61,652 nt of DNA, taken from CAZCZU01 sp964503475 (GTDB lineage: Bacteria > Pseudomonadota > Zetaproteobacteria > Mariprofundales > Mariprofundaceae). The position numbers and the translations under genes are program-made. The notes beneath the pieces were generated by a model that was not told the DNA's origin, ran no database searches, and was given only the letters and a program-made list of their open reading frames with translations. Location: positions 1 to 61,652 of the forward strand of contig CAZCZU010000010.1 of assembly GCA_964503475.1 (NCBI GenBank), written 5' to 3'. Within the stretch, counting starts at the first letter, position 1. Every line of letters begins with the position of its first letter. Positions 7,586-15,863 of the stretch are shown here, piece after piece.

Positions 7586-10435
7586 TCAGCCTCCGCAATG
7601 CATGGCAAAGCGGCCGCGCAGGTATGCCGATTCGGGCTCGAGCAGCGTGGCAAAACGCTGGCGTGCCGCATCGCAACGCCCAAGTGAGGCCAGGGCATCG
7701 ATCTCCATCATCGTGACCGTGTGGTCGCTGTGACCGGCCTTGCGGGCCAGTTCCAGATACCTGAGAGCCTGCCGGTAGTGCTTCGTGTGCAGCGCCACCC
7801 GGGCCAGCTGGTAGTCGACATCGCGATCCGACGGGTCGATCTCGGCCTCCCTGTGCAGGTGGCGTTCGGCCTCTGCATAGTTGCCATGGCGCAGGTAGTA
7901 CATGGCCATGTTGAAATGGGTGTTGTTGGAGCGCGGGTCCAGAGCCAGGGCCTCGCGGTACTCGGCCATCGCCTCTTCGTCGCGGCCCTCCCGGGCCAGG
8001 GCGTGGCCGTAGAAGTGGTGGTCGGAAGCGCTGCCGCGCAGCGTGGCCATCATCTGCCAGCGGTAGCGTGCGGCCGCACGCTTCTTCTTCTCCAGTTCCG
8101 GTTCGCTTGCTTCGGCGGCCCGGATCAGGCTCGTCTCCAGGCTGGAATCGCTGATCATGCGCCCGGCATGGCGCAGCAGGTCGGCCGGGAACAGGCTGGA
8201 TGCAGGGTTCGAGGCCTCCCGGATGGCGGCCAGGTCGATGCCATCCCGCAGGCGCGTCTTGAAGTGGCGGATGCTGTGGTTGCGCAGGCGTGCCATCTCG
8301 AACTCCAGGGCCGGGTAATCGTTGCTGTTCAGCGGTCCGTCGGTATCGCCGCGCAGGGTCAGTGCCTCGCGGTTGAGTATCTGGTAGGGGAGCCATTCGG
8401 CCACGATGCCGTAACGGCTGGCCAGATCCGTGCGTAGCCGTTTAATACCGGCCACATGTGCCGCCTGGCTCGGCATGATCGGCTGATCGGAGCAGACCAG
8501 CATGAAGTAGGCCGATTTCAGATAGAAAATGGCGCAGTGGCGGAACTCGTGCGCCAGCGAATTGAGGATGATATCCACGCCCTTATCGCCGATACGGTAG
8601 TCCATCCAGGTGACATAGATGCCGTCCGGCTTCATGCGCTTATGGATGGTGTGGAAGAAGTCGGTGGTGTAGAGCTTGGATGAGCTGAAGTAGAGCGGTG
8701 TCGTCACCGTGTTCAGGATCAGCGAATACTGTTTCTCTGTCGCCTTGCTGTAGTGGATGGCGTCGTCGACGATGATGTCGACGTTGGGATTCTGCTCGAT
8801 GTCGTAGTTCCACTGCCGCATGCGGAAGAGGTTTTCGCGCACCACCGGATTGATCTCGACCACATCGGTATGGTCGAAGGCGAGGCCGACGGTGGAGGCG
8901 GTGGCACCGCTGCCCAGCCCCAGCACCAGGGCATCGTCGCTGCGCGGTGCATACATCGACGAGAGCGCGCCGACCACCTTCTCCGAGGAGTTGTTCAGCG
9001 GGATGCTGATGTAGCCGTTGATGAAGAAGTAGGGATCGCCATCCATCCAGTTGATCGAGAAGACATCCTGATAGCCCCGGTAGCGGTCGGGGAAATCGAT
9101 CTCCTTTTTGGCCGATTCAAGTGCATCGGCCGACTGGAAGTTGGTGTAGCTCAGATAGAGCAGTTTTTCGTTCCACTGGTAGAGGAAGGCGGCCACCACC
9201 AGTGTTGCGCCGACGGCGACACCGGCCAGCGCCCAGGGGCGGAAGCGATGGTAGACGAGGATAGCCAGCGCCACGATGCCGCTCATGACCAGCAGTTGCA
9301 GGCCGTAGTCGAGATAGCGGTGCAGCACGAACACCATCAGCAAAAAGCCGCCCGCATTGGCCAGCGAGGCGATGAACAGCAGCTGCCCCGATTCGCGGCT
9401 GACATCGCCGTGGCGGGTCAGCAGGGCCGGAATGGTGGCGCCGAAGCAGAGAGCCGGAAGCCCCATCAAAAAGGTGAGGAACACCCATTTCAGTGCCACG
9501 ACACCCCAGTAGGAGGTGGCAGCCCAGTCGTAGAGGCGGGCATAGAGTTCGGTCGCAAAACCGGTGGCGGCCAGGATCAGCACCATGCCGGTCAGGGCCA
9601 GCACCAGCACATGGGTGAGCGACAGGCGCATGCGCCTGGTCAGCAGCGAGCCCGCGGCAATGCCGAGCAGGACGATGGAGAGCACCAGCGCGAAGGATTC
9701 GCGGAACGGACCCAGAAACATCTCGGCCAGCTTGAGCATGAAGAGCTGGAAGGCGGCCGAGGCGATGGAAGCCAGTGCCAGGGCGATCCACTCCTGCCTG
9801 GGCAGCCAGGCGTAGTCCCGCTGCGCATCCGGCTCGTGGGCCGGGGCGGGGTAGGCGAAGCCGAAGCGCAGGCCGATGGCGATCAGGATATTGATGGCGG
9901 CAAAGCCCAGCACCGCCCCCTGGATGCCCAGCCAGCGGATGACGAAAAACTCGATCAGCAGTGCCGTCAGCGCCGCACCGAAGTTGTAGATGGCATAGAC
10001 GCCCGGAAAGACAGCCCCGTCGATCTCGCGGCTCAGGTAGCCGGCGAAGAGGGGGATGCTGCAGCCGATCAGCATCGACGGCAGGGCCAGCAGGGCGATG
10101 CAGACGAAGATGCTGGCGGCGAGGCTTTCGGGGAAGAAGCCGAGGTAGAGCAGGCTGTCGAGCCCGTCGTGGCCGAGGGTGAAGGCGGCGCCATAGAGGC
10201 CGATGGTCAGCTCGATCAGCCACAGGTAGCGCCAGAGGCGGTAGGCGTAGGCGCTGCCGATGCCAATGCCGAGCAGGAAGGTGATCAGGATCGAGGCGGA
10301 GACGGCGAACTGGTCGCCGATCAGATTGCCCAGCATTCGGCCGTAGAGAATTTCATAAGAGATACCGGCAAAGCCGGAGAGCAGCAGCAGCACCGAAAGC
10401 AGCAGCCTGGACAGATTCATGCCTGCGATTTGCAT
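7586..10435 (-). CDS. Membrane transporter-like / spermidine-synthase-like / TPR fusion protein
   Basis: A 949-residue protein in three parts. Residues 1 to about 420 are ten or more hydrophobic helices starting LLLLSGFAGISYEILYGR. Residues about 450-700 form a spermidine-synthase-like methyltransferase fold with the nucleotide loop LVLGLGSGAT near 500, acidic VVEINP, and IVDDAIHY. Residues about 790-930 are TPR repeats. Proteins of this design are widely annotated as fused MFS/spermidine synthase, but polyamine synthesis is unproven. The start at 10435 is chosen because GGAGGGG lies 7-8 nt upstream. It is preceded by cca on the same strand with a gap of about 100 nt. Confidence 0.8.
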   Translation of the reverse strand: MQIAGMNLSRLLLSVLLLLSGFAGISYEILYGRMLGNLIGDQFAVSASILITFLLGIGIGSAYAYRLWRYLWLIELTIGLYGAAFTLGHDGLDSLLYLGFFPESLAASIFVCIALLALPSMLIGCSIPLFAGYLSREIDGAVFPGVYAIYNFGAALTALLIEFFVIRWLGIQGAVLGFAAINILIAIGLRFGFAYPAPAHEPDAQRDYAWLPRQEWIALALASIASAAFQLFMLKLAEMFLGPFRESFALVLSIVLLGIAAGSLLTRRMRLSLTHVLVLALTGMVLILAATGFATELYARLYDWAATSYWGVVALKWVFLTFLMGLPALCFGATIPALLTRHGDVSRESGQLLFIASLANAGGFLLMVFVLHRYLDYGLQLLVMSGIVALAILVYHRFRPWALAGVAVGATLVVAAFLYQWNEKLLYLSYTNFQSADALESAKKEIDFPDRYRGYQDVFSINWMDGDPYFFINGYISIPLNNSSEKVVGALSSMYAPRSDDALVLGLGSGATASTVGLAFDHTDVVEINPVVRENLFRMRQWNYDIEQNPNVDIIVDDAIHYSKATEKQYSLILNTVTTPLYFSSSKLYTTDFFHTIHKRMKPDGIYVTWMDYRIGDKGVDIILNSLAHEFRHCAIFYLKSAYFMLVCSDQPIMPSQAAHVAGIKRLRTDLASRYGIVAEWLPYQILNREALTLRGDTDGPLNSNDYPALEFEMARLRNHSIRHFKTRLRDGIDLAAIREASNPASSLFPADLLRHAGRMISDSSLETSLIRAAEASEPELEKKKRAAARYRWQMMATLRGSASDHHFYGHALAREGRDEEAMAEYREALALDPRSNNTHFNMAMYYLRHGNYAEAERHLHREAEIDPSDRDVDYQLARVALHTKHYRQALRYLELARKAGHSDHTVTMMEIDALASLGRCDAARQRFATLLEPESAYLRGRFAMHCGG

Positions 10436-10536
10436 GCGGTTTCCCCTCCCTCGAGACGCGACACGGCCGCCAGTGCGGCCGATGCCGGGATGTTCCCCTC
10501 CGGCCATCATGCCGTGGATTGCGGCGCGATCAACCG

Positions 10537-11922
10537 CTACTTGTTGCTCTGCTCCATATGGTGGCGGAGCCAGGCGATGGCTGTCTCCCGGTCATTAAAG
10601 GCACCGTCGAGCTGTGCTTCGTAGGCCTCCTGCAGCAGCCGCCCCAGCGATGGTCCGGGTGCGGCGCCGAGCGCCATGGCTTCCCGGCCGGAGAGCAGGG
10701 CGGCCGGCTTTTCGCGTTCATGCTGCATCGCTTCGGCCAGGGCCAGCCAATTGGCAGCCGGTCGCGACGGCGGAGCCGGTGTGCGGCCGCAGGCATCGGC
10801 TTCGACCAGCGCCTCCCACATGACGATGCTGGCCGGTTCCAGGCGGTGGGCCAGCCTGCGTACGGCGCGCCGGCTCGGGTCGCCGGAGACATGGCAGAGG
10901 TGCTCGCGCACCAGGGGTGCCAGCAATGGCGCGAAACGATGCGGGGCGTGGATACGTTTCAACAGGGCCATGGCCGGTTCCACCCCGGCCGGGCAGTGCT
11001 CGGGCGAGCGGATGGCGCCGTCGAGATGGCGGGTGGTGGCCGGCTTGCCGAGATCGTGGCAGAGGGCGGCAAGCAGCAGCAGCTCCCGCTCCTCGAGGCT
11101 GAAGCCGCGCTCCGTGGCCACGCGAGCCGCCTGCTCGACGACCAGCACGGTATGGGTCCAGACATCACCCTCCGGATGCCAGCGCGGCTCCTGCGGGCAG
11201 TCGATCAGGGCAACCAGTTCCGGGTAGAGCGCAAGCCAGCCGCTGGCCCGCAGGGCGGTGAGGCCGGCACCGGGGTGGGCGGCATGGCTCCACTTCCGCC
11301 ACTCATTCCAGATGCGTGAGGGCGGCAGGCTTGCCGCCTCGGGGAGCAGGGCATGGCAGAGGGCTGCGGTCTCGTCGGCCATGGCGAGGTTGAAACGGGC
11401 GGCGAACTGCATGCCGCGCAGCACGCGCAACGGGTCTTCGGCGAAGGCGGGCGAGACATGGCGCAGGATGCCCTGTGCAAGGTCGGTACGCCCGGCGTGG
11501 AAATCCTGCAGTGAACCGGTGAGCGGATCGAACATCATGGCATTGATGGTGAAGTCGCGCCGCAGGCTCGCCTTTTCGGGCGAAAGGGCAGGGTCGGGGG
11601 TGACCGCAAAGCCACGGTGGCCGGCGGCCGTTTTCGTTTCGGTGCGCGGCACGGCGATGTCGATCTCGCCATCCGGCAGCTGCAACTTGATCACCCCGAA
11701 CTGCTTGCCGACCTGGATGGTGCGCCCGAGCGCTTTCACCGCTTGGAGTACCCGCTCCTGCGTAAGGCCATAAACCTCGATATCGATATCCTTGGGGGCG
11801 ATGCCGTACAAAAGGTCGCGCACACAGCCGCCGACCAGCCAGCCGTGGCCGCCGGCCTGTTCAAGGTGGCGGCATACCTCGATTGCGACGTCGGGCAGCA
11901 GAGTGGTGTCGATACGATCCAT
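10537..11922 (-). CDS. cca: CCA-adding tRNA nucleotidyltransferase with HD domain
   Basis: Adds or repairs the CCA end of tRNAs. The 461-residue product has the class II nucleotidyltransferase signature GGCVRD (31-36) with DID near 45-47, the RRDFTINAM motif near 123, and a C-terminal HD phosphohydrolase domain (HDLGKP near 290) as in the multifunctional gammaproteobacterial Cca. The ATG at 11922 gives MDRIDTTLLPDVA; longer in-frame reading has no better start. It is divergent from mdh, sharing a roughly 140-bp intergenic region. Confidence 0.9.
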   Translation of the reverse strand: MDRIDTTLLPDVAIEVCRHLEQAGGHGWLVGGCVRDLLYGIAPKDIDIEVYGLTQERVLQAVKALGRTIQVGKQFGVIKLQLPDGEIDIAVPRTETKTAAGHRGFAVTPDPALSPEKASLRRDFTINAMMFDPLTGSLQDFHAGRTDLAQGILRHVSPAFAEDPLRVLRGMQFAARFNLAMADETAALCHALLPEAASLPPSRIWNEWRKWSHAAHPGAGLTALRASGWLALYPELVALIDCPQEPRWHPEGDVWTHTVLVVEQAARVATERGFSLEERELLLLAALCHDLGKPATTRHLDGAIRSPEHCPAGVEPAMALLKRIHAPHRFAPLLAPLVREHLCHVSGDPSRRAVRRLAHRLEPASIVMWEALVEADACGRTPAPPSRPAANWLALAEAMQHEREKPAALLSGREAMALGAAPGPSLGRLLQEAYEAQLDGAFNDRETAIAWLRHHMEQSNK

Positions 11923-11999
11923 GCCCGCAATTTGGAAGGGATATGGCCGCTTGGCAAGCCCGGCATCGCCCGGTCGGGATGGCAATTGGCCGGCATCTG

Positions 12000-12026
12000 A
12001 ATTATGTTCCCCGTATCTGCATAATT
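12000..12026. promoter_or_regulatory. Inverted repeat between cca and mdh
   Basis: AATTATG at 12000-12006 and CATAATT at 12020-12026 form perfect 7-bp arms 13 nt apart in the divergent cca/mdh region, just upstream of the mdh ribosome site. It could be an operator or part of a promoter; no good -35/-10 pair is obvious. Confidence 0.35.
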
Positions 12027-12062
12027 GCGCGGGGCAGCTCTGGCCCCGACTGGAGGATGATG

Positions 12063-13043
12063 ATGCGATGGTCCGGCGTGGTACGGGGAGATAACACTTT
12101 TTTTCAGCGCAAGAAGCTGACCGTGGTCGGCTCCGGCAATGTCGGGGCGACGGCCGCCTTCCTGGCCGCTCAGCGCGAGCTGGGGGATGTGGTGCTGCTC
12201 GATGTGGTCGAGGGGGTGCCGCAGGGCAAGGCGCTCGATATGTACGAGGCCTCGCCGATCCAGGGCTACGACGTTTCGATCAAGGGCACGCAGGATTATG
12301 CCGATACGGCCAATTCCGATCTGGTGATCATCACCGCCGGCATTGCCCGTCGTCCCGGCATGAGCCGCGACGATCTGCTCTCCACCAATGTGAAGATCGT
12401 GGCCGATGTGACGCGCCAGATCGTTGAGCACTCGCCCAACTGCATTATCCTGGTGGTCACCAACCCGCTCGATGCCATGGTCTACACGGCCCGCCAGGTC
12501 TCCGGTTTTCCGCGCCAGCGGGTGATCGGCATGGCCGGTGTACTCGATTCGGCCCGCATGCGCTCCTTTATCGCCGAGAAGCTCGATGTCTCGATCGGCG
12601 ATGTCTCCGCCTTCGTACTCGGCGGCCATGGCGATACCATGGTGCCGCTGGCGCGCTACTCCACGGTGGCCGGTGTGCCGATCACCGAGATGCTCGATGA
12701 GGCGGAGGTGCAGCAGATCTGCGAGCGCACCGCCCAGGGCGGGGCCGAGATCGTGCAGCTGTTGAAGACGGGTTCCGCCTTCTACGCCCCGGGTGCGGCC
12801 GTGGTCGAGATGGCCGAGGCGATCCTGAAAGACAAGAACCGTATCCTGCCCTGTGCCGCTTTCCTGGAGGGCGAGTACGGTGTGGACGGCTACTACATGG
12901 GCGTGCCGTGCAAGCTGGGCGGCGGCGGCATGGAGGGGGTCGTCGAGCTCGATCTGGCTGCGGATGAGCAGGCAGCACTGATGCGCTCGCTCGACTCGGT
13001 GAAGAAGCTGGTCGAAGAGGTCGATGCGCTCGGACATTTTTGA
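12063..13043 (+). CDS. mdh: Malate dehydrogenase (LDH-like type)
   Basis: Oxidises malate to oxaloacetate with NAD in the TCA cycle. The product has the Rossmann loop GSGNVG (23-28), substrate arginines in RRPGMSRDD, NPLDAM, and the catalytic histidine in GGHGDTMVP near 190. It belongs to the lactate-dehydrogenase-like MDH group rather than the E. coli type. Start is uncertain. The third of three consecutive ATGs, six nucleotides after GGAGG, is chosen and leaves about 17 extra residues before the canonical KKLTVVG strand; no start codon exists closer. It heads mdh-sucC-sucD. Confidence 0.93.
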   Translation: MRWSGVVRGDNTFFQRKKLTVVGSGNVGATAAFLAAQRELGDVVLLDVVEGVPQGKALDMYEASPIQGYDVSIKGTQDYADTANSDLVIITAGIARRPGMSRDDLLSTNVKIVADVTRQIVEHSPNCIILVVTNPLDAMVYTARQVSGFPRQRVIGMAGVLDSARMRSFIAEKLDVSIGDVSAFVLGGHGDTMVPLARYSTVAGVPITEMLDEAEVQQICERTAQGGAEIVQLLKTGSAFYAPGAAVVEMAEAILKDKNRILPCAAFLEGEYGVDGYYMGVPCKLGGGGMEGVVELDLAADEQAALMRSLDSVKKLVEEVDALGHF

Positions 13044-13053
13044 TTTGGACTGA

Positions 13054-13077
13054 AAAGAGGTGCTCCTGCACCTTTTT
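13054..13077 (+). terminator. Hairpin with T-run between mdh and sucC
   Basis: AGGTGC, loop TCCT, GCACCT, followed by T-rich sequence, with A-run pairing below the stem. It looks like an intrinsic terminator or attenuator within the mdh-sucCD operon and may set mdh apart from sucCD expression. Confidence 0.7.
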
Positions 13078-13117
13078 CAACGCATAGGAATTTTAACAAG
13101 AGAACAGGGGATAGACA

Positions 13118-14290
13118 TTGAATATCCATGAGTATCAGGCCAAGGAGATTCTGGCCGAATTCGGTGTGCCGGTGCCGCGTGGCATCGCCGCCATGACGGT
13201 GGCCGAGGCGATGAAGGCTGCCGATGAGCTGGGCGAGGGTGTGCGCGTGGTCAAGGCGCAGATTCATGCCGGCGGCCGCGGCAAGGCCGGTGGCGTCAAG
13301 GTATGCAAGACACGTGACGGGGTCGAGGAGGCGGCGAAAAGCCTGCTGGGCCAGACCCTGGTCACGCATCAGACCGGCCCTGCCGGGCGCGAGGTGCGCA
13401 GGCTCTATATCGAGGAGGGGCTTTCGATTGCGCGTGAGCTCTATCTCAGCCTGCTGGTCGATCGCGAGCGCGAGTGCATCAGCTTCATGGCCAGTCCCGA
13501 TGGCGGCATGGATATCGAGACCGTGGCGGCTGAAACCCCCGAGCGCATCCTCACCGTGCCGGTCGATACCGCAGCCGGCCTGTCGGGCTATGTGGCCCGT
13601 CGCCTCGCCTTCTTCCTGGGGCTTAAGGGGGCGCAGGTGAAGCAGTTCGGTGTTTTGGCCAACGCCTTGTACCGCGCCTTCACCGAGAGCGATGCCAGCC
13701 TGATCGAGCTCAATCCGCTGATCGTTACCACCGATGGCGACCTGGTGGCGCTCGATGCCAAGTTCTCGGCCGACGATAATGCCCTCTACCGCCAGCCGGC
13801 GATTGCTGCGCTGCGCGATCAGCATGAAGAGGATCCGCGCGAGACCGAGGCGGCCGCATCGGGGCTCAACTACATTGCGCTGGACGGCAACATCGGCTGC
13901 ATGGTCAATGGCGCAGGCCTGGCTATGGCCACCATGGATATCATCCAGCTGAAAGGTCAGCGCCCGGCCAACTTCCTCGATGTCGGCGGTGGCGTCTCGG
14001 AAGAGTCGGTCTGCGAGGCTTTCAAGCTGCTCTTCTCCGATAGCCATGTGCAGGCGGTGCTGGTCAATATCTTCGGCGGCATCGTGCGTTGCGACGTGAT
14101 CGCCAACGGCCTGCTGGAAGCGATCAAGACGCATCCGATGCGTGTGCCGGTGGTGATGCGTCTCGTCGGCACCCGCGAAGAGGAGGGGCGTGCCCTCATT
14201 AAGGAGGCCGGCCTCGATGTGCGCTGGGCCCACGATCTCGATGAGGCGGCCGAGCTGGCCGCAGCCGCGGTAACCGGAGGTGGCAAGTGA
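13118..14290 (+). CDS. sucC: Succinyl-CoA synthetase beta subunit
   Basis: Forms succinate and nucleotide triphosphate from succinyl-CoA together with SucD. The 390-residue length is standard. The N-terminal ATP-grasp begins MNIHEYQAKEILAEFGVPVP with KAQIHAGGRGKAGGVK, and the C-terminal domain has FLDVGGG and NIFGGIVRCD. The start is TTG with AGGGGA about seven nucleotides upstream; the conserved N-terminus leaves no alternative. The stop overlaps the sucD GTG by 4 nt (GTGA). Confidence 0.96.
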   Translation: MNIHEYQAKEILAEFGVPVPRGIAAMTVAEAMKAADELGEGVRVVKAQIHAGGRGKAGGVKVCKTRDGVEEAAKSLLGQTLVTHQTGPAGREVRRLYIEEGLSIARELYLSLLVDRERECISFMASPDGGMDIETVAAETPERILTVPVDTAAGLSGYVARRLAFFLGLKGAQVKQFGVLANALYRAFTESDASLIELNPLIVTTDGDLVALDAKFSADDNALYRQPAIAALRDQHEEDPRETEAAASGLNYIALDGNIGCMVNGAGLAMATMDIIQLKGQRPANFLDVGGGVSEESVCEAFKLLFSDSHVQAVLVNIFGGIVRCDVIANGLLEAIKTHPMRVPVVMRLVGTREEEGRALIKEAGLDVRWAHDLDEAAELAAAAVTGGGK

Positions 14291-15159
14291 GCGTACTGGT
14301 CGACAGAGATACCCGCGTCATCTGCCAGGGCTTCACCGGCAGGCAGGGCACCTTCCACTCCTCCCAGATGATCGAATACGGCACCACCTTCGTCGGCGGT
14401 GTCACACCGGGCAAGGGTGGCCAGAGCCATCTGGAGCGGCCGGTGTTCAATACCGTCGCCGAAGCGGTCGAGAACGAGGGGGCCGAGGCATCGGTGATCT
14501 ATGTGCCGGCACCCTTCGCCGCCGATGCGATCATGGAGGCAGCCGATGCCGGTATCCGCCTGATTGTTTGCATTACCGAGGGCATTCCGGTCACCGATAT
14601 GCTGAAGGTGAAGGCCTTCCTGAAGGGGCGCGATGCCGTGCTCATCGGTCCCAACTGCCCCGGCATCATCACCCCGGGTGCGTGCAAGATCGGTATCATG
14701 CCGGGCCATATCCATCTGCCGGGTCGTGTCGGCGTGGTCTCCCGCTCCGGCACCCTCACCTACGAGGCGGTGGCGCAGCTGACCGCCACGGGCCTGGGCC
14801 AGAGTACCTGTATTGGTATGGGCGGCGATCCCATCCACGGCATGGGCTTCATCGAGGCGCTGGAGCTGTTCGAGCAGGACGATGCCACCGACGGCGTGAT
14901 CATGATCGGCGAGATCGGTGGTTCGGACGAGGAGCATGCCGCGACCTACATCCGGGAGCATGTGACGAAACCGGTGGTCGGCTTCATCGCCGGTGCCACG
15001 GCCCCGGCGGGCAAGCGCATGGGCCATGCCGGCGCCATCATCTCCGGCGGTTCCGGCACGGCCGAGGCCAAGTTCGCGGCCCTGGAAGCAGCCGGTGTCG
15101 CCGTGGAGCGCAACCCCACACTCTTGGGCGCCCGCATGCAGGAGCTTCTGGGCTCATGA
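14287..15159 (+). CDS. sucD: Succinyl-CoA synthetase alpha subunit
   Basis: The CoA-binding, phosphohistidine-bearing partner of SucC. The 290-residue product has the CoA-binding GFTGRQGTFHS at about 15, IGPNCPG, and GHAGAIISGG with the phosphorylated histidine near 247. The start is GTG within the 4-nt overlap with sucC. The next gene begins within its stop (ATGA), so the MEKHLA protein is translationally coupled. Confidence 0.96.
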   Translation: MSVLVDRDTRVICQGFTGRQGTFHSSQMIEYGTTFVGGVTPGKGGQSHLERPVFNTVAEAVENEGAEASVIYVPAPFAADAIMEAADAGIRLIVCITEGIPVTDMLKVKAFLKGRDAVLIGPNCPGIITPGACKIGIMPGHIHLPGRVGVVSRSGTLTYEAVAQLTATGLGQSTCIGMGGDPIHGMGFIEALELFEQDDATDGVIMIGEIGGSDEEHAATYIREHVTKPVVGFIAGATAPAGKRMGHAGAIISGGSGTAEAKFAALEAAGVAVERNPTLLGARMQELLGS

Positions 15160-15635
15160 GCAACACCTTCGAGGAACCCTCGCCCGCCAACAGCTTCCTG
15201 GCCGCGCATGTGCGCCTGCTGAGGAAGAGCTACCACGACTGGACGGGCAAGGATCTGGTCGATCCGGAGCTGGATGACGAGACGGCCGCCTACGAGCTGT
15301 TCGAGGCGGACTTCGCGCTGTTGTCGCACGGCACCGAGGAGGAGCCGATCCTGAACTATGGGAATAGAACGGCACTCGAATTGTTCGAGCTCGACTGGCG
15401 CGCCTTCACCCGCCTGCCGTCGCGCTTCACGGCCGAGGCACCCGACCAGGTGGAGCGGGCCAGGCTTTTGGAGCAGGTGACCACCCAGGGCTATATCGAT
15501 GACTACTCAGGCATCCGCATCGCCCGCAGCGGCCGCCGTTTCAAGATTCGCGAGGCCGTGGTCTGGAATGTGGTCGATGACGAGGGCAACGATTACGGCC
15601 AGGCCGCCATGTTCCGGGAGTGGGTCGACCTCTAG
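15156..15635 (+). CDS. MEKHLA-domain protein
   Basis: A 159-residue soluble protein matching the MEKHLA family, a PAS-like sensory fold. Visible family features are PILNYGNRTALELFELDW, then RYS-like AEAPDQVERARLL, GYIDDYSGIRI and IREAVVWNVVDDEGNDYGQAAMF. The function is not established; the PAS-like fold suggests ligand or redox sensing. ATGA overlap with sucD puts it in the TCA operon, which hints at a regulatory or accessory role there (inference). The five-hairpin element starts 8 nt after its stop. Confidence 0.8.
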   Translation: MSNTFEEPSPANSFLAAHVRLLRKSYHDWTGKDLVDPELDDETAAYELFEADFALLSHGTEEEPILNYGNRTALELFELDWRAFTRLPSRFTAEAPDQVERARLLEQVTTQGYIDDYSGIRIARSGRRFKIREAVVWNVVDDEGNDYGQAAMFREWVDL

Positions 15636-15642
15636 GATGCTA

Positions 15643-15786
15643 GAAAGCGCTGAAGTATTCAGTGCTTTCGTGCGGGCTATGGATTGCCCGCCAAAATTGA
15701 CGACATGAGTCGTTGATTTTGTGAGTGAAGGTGAAACCGCGTTTTACCTTCACGTGCTTATTTTTGGCAGGAGCCAATAAATCAGC
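15643..15786 (+). ncRNA. Five-hairpin structured element, copy A
   Basis: Five consecutive hairpins. I: 15643-15669, 11 of 12 bp, loop GTA. II: 15672-15691, arms GCGGGC/GCCCGC, loop with TGGA. III: 15692-15721, 13 bp including two G-T, loop ATGA. IV: 15725-15753, 12 of 13 bp, loop CGC. V: 15756-15786, stem with a one-base bulge and loop AGGA. The 115 bases of II-V align to the minus-strand copy at 20634-20749 with one indel and several paired changes. It lies between a MEKHLA gene and a transporter gene whose ATG is 77 nt further on. It may be a structured RNA or a REP-like DNA repeat. Confidence 0.65.
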
Positions 15787-15799
15787 CTCTCAAAGAGCA

Positions 15800-15820
15800 G
15801 CATCATGCAGTGCATGATGC
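15800..15820. promoter_or_regulatory. 21-bp perfect palindrome upstream of bcr-like gene
   Basis: Arms GCATCATGCA (15800-15809) and TGCATGATGC (15811-15820) surround a single G. It lies 43 nt before the transporter ATG and 14 nt after the five-hairpin element. It could be an operator for a dimeric repressor or an extra hairpin in the leader. Confidence 0.5.
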
Positions 15821-15863
15821 ATATCACCGCCATACCGGCGAAAGGAGTGATACTCTAGCGCCC

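Noticed and set aside
10455..10490. Terminator between cca and the fusion gene (GGCCGC/GCGGCC)
   Set aside because: The stem is only 6 bp and has no T-run on either strand.
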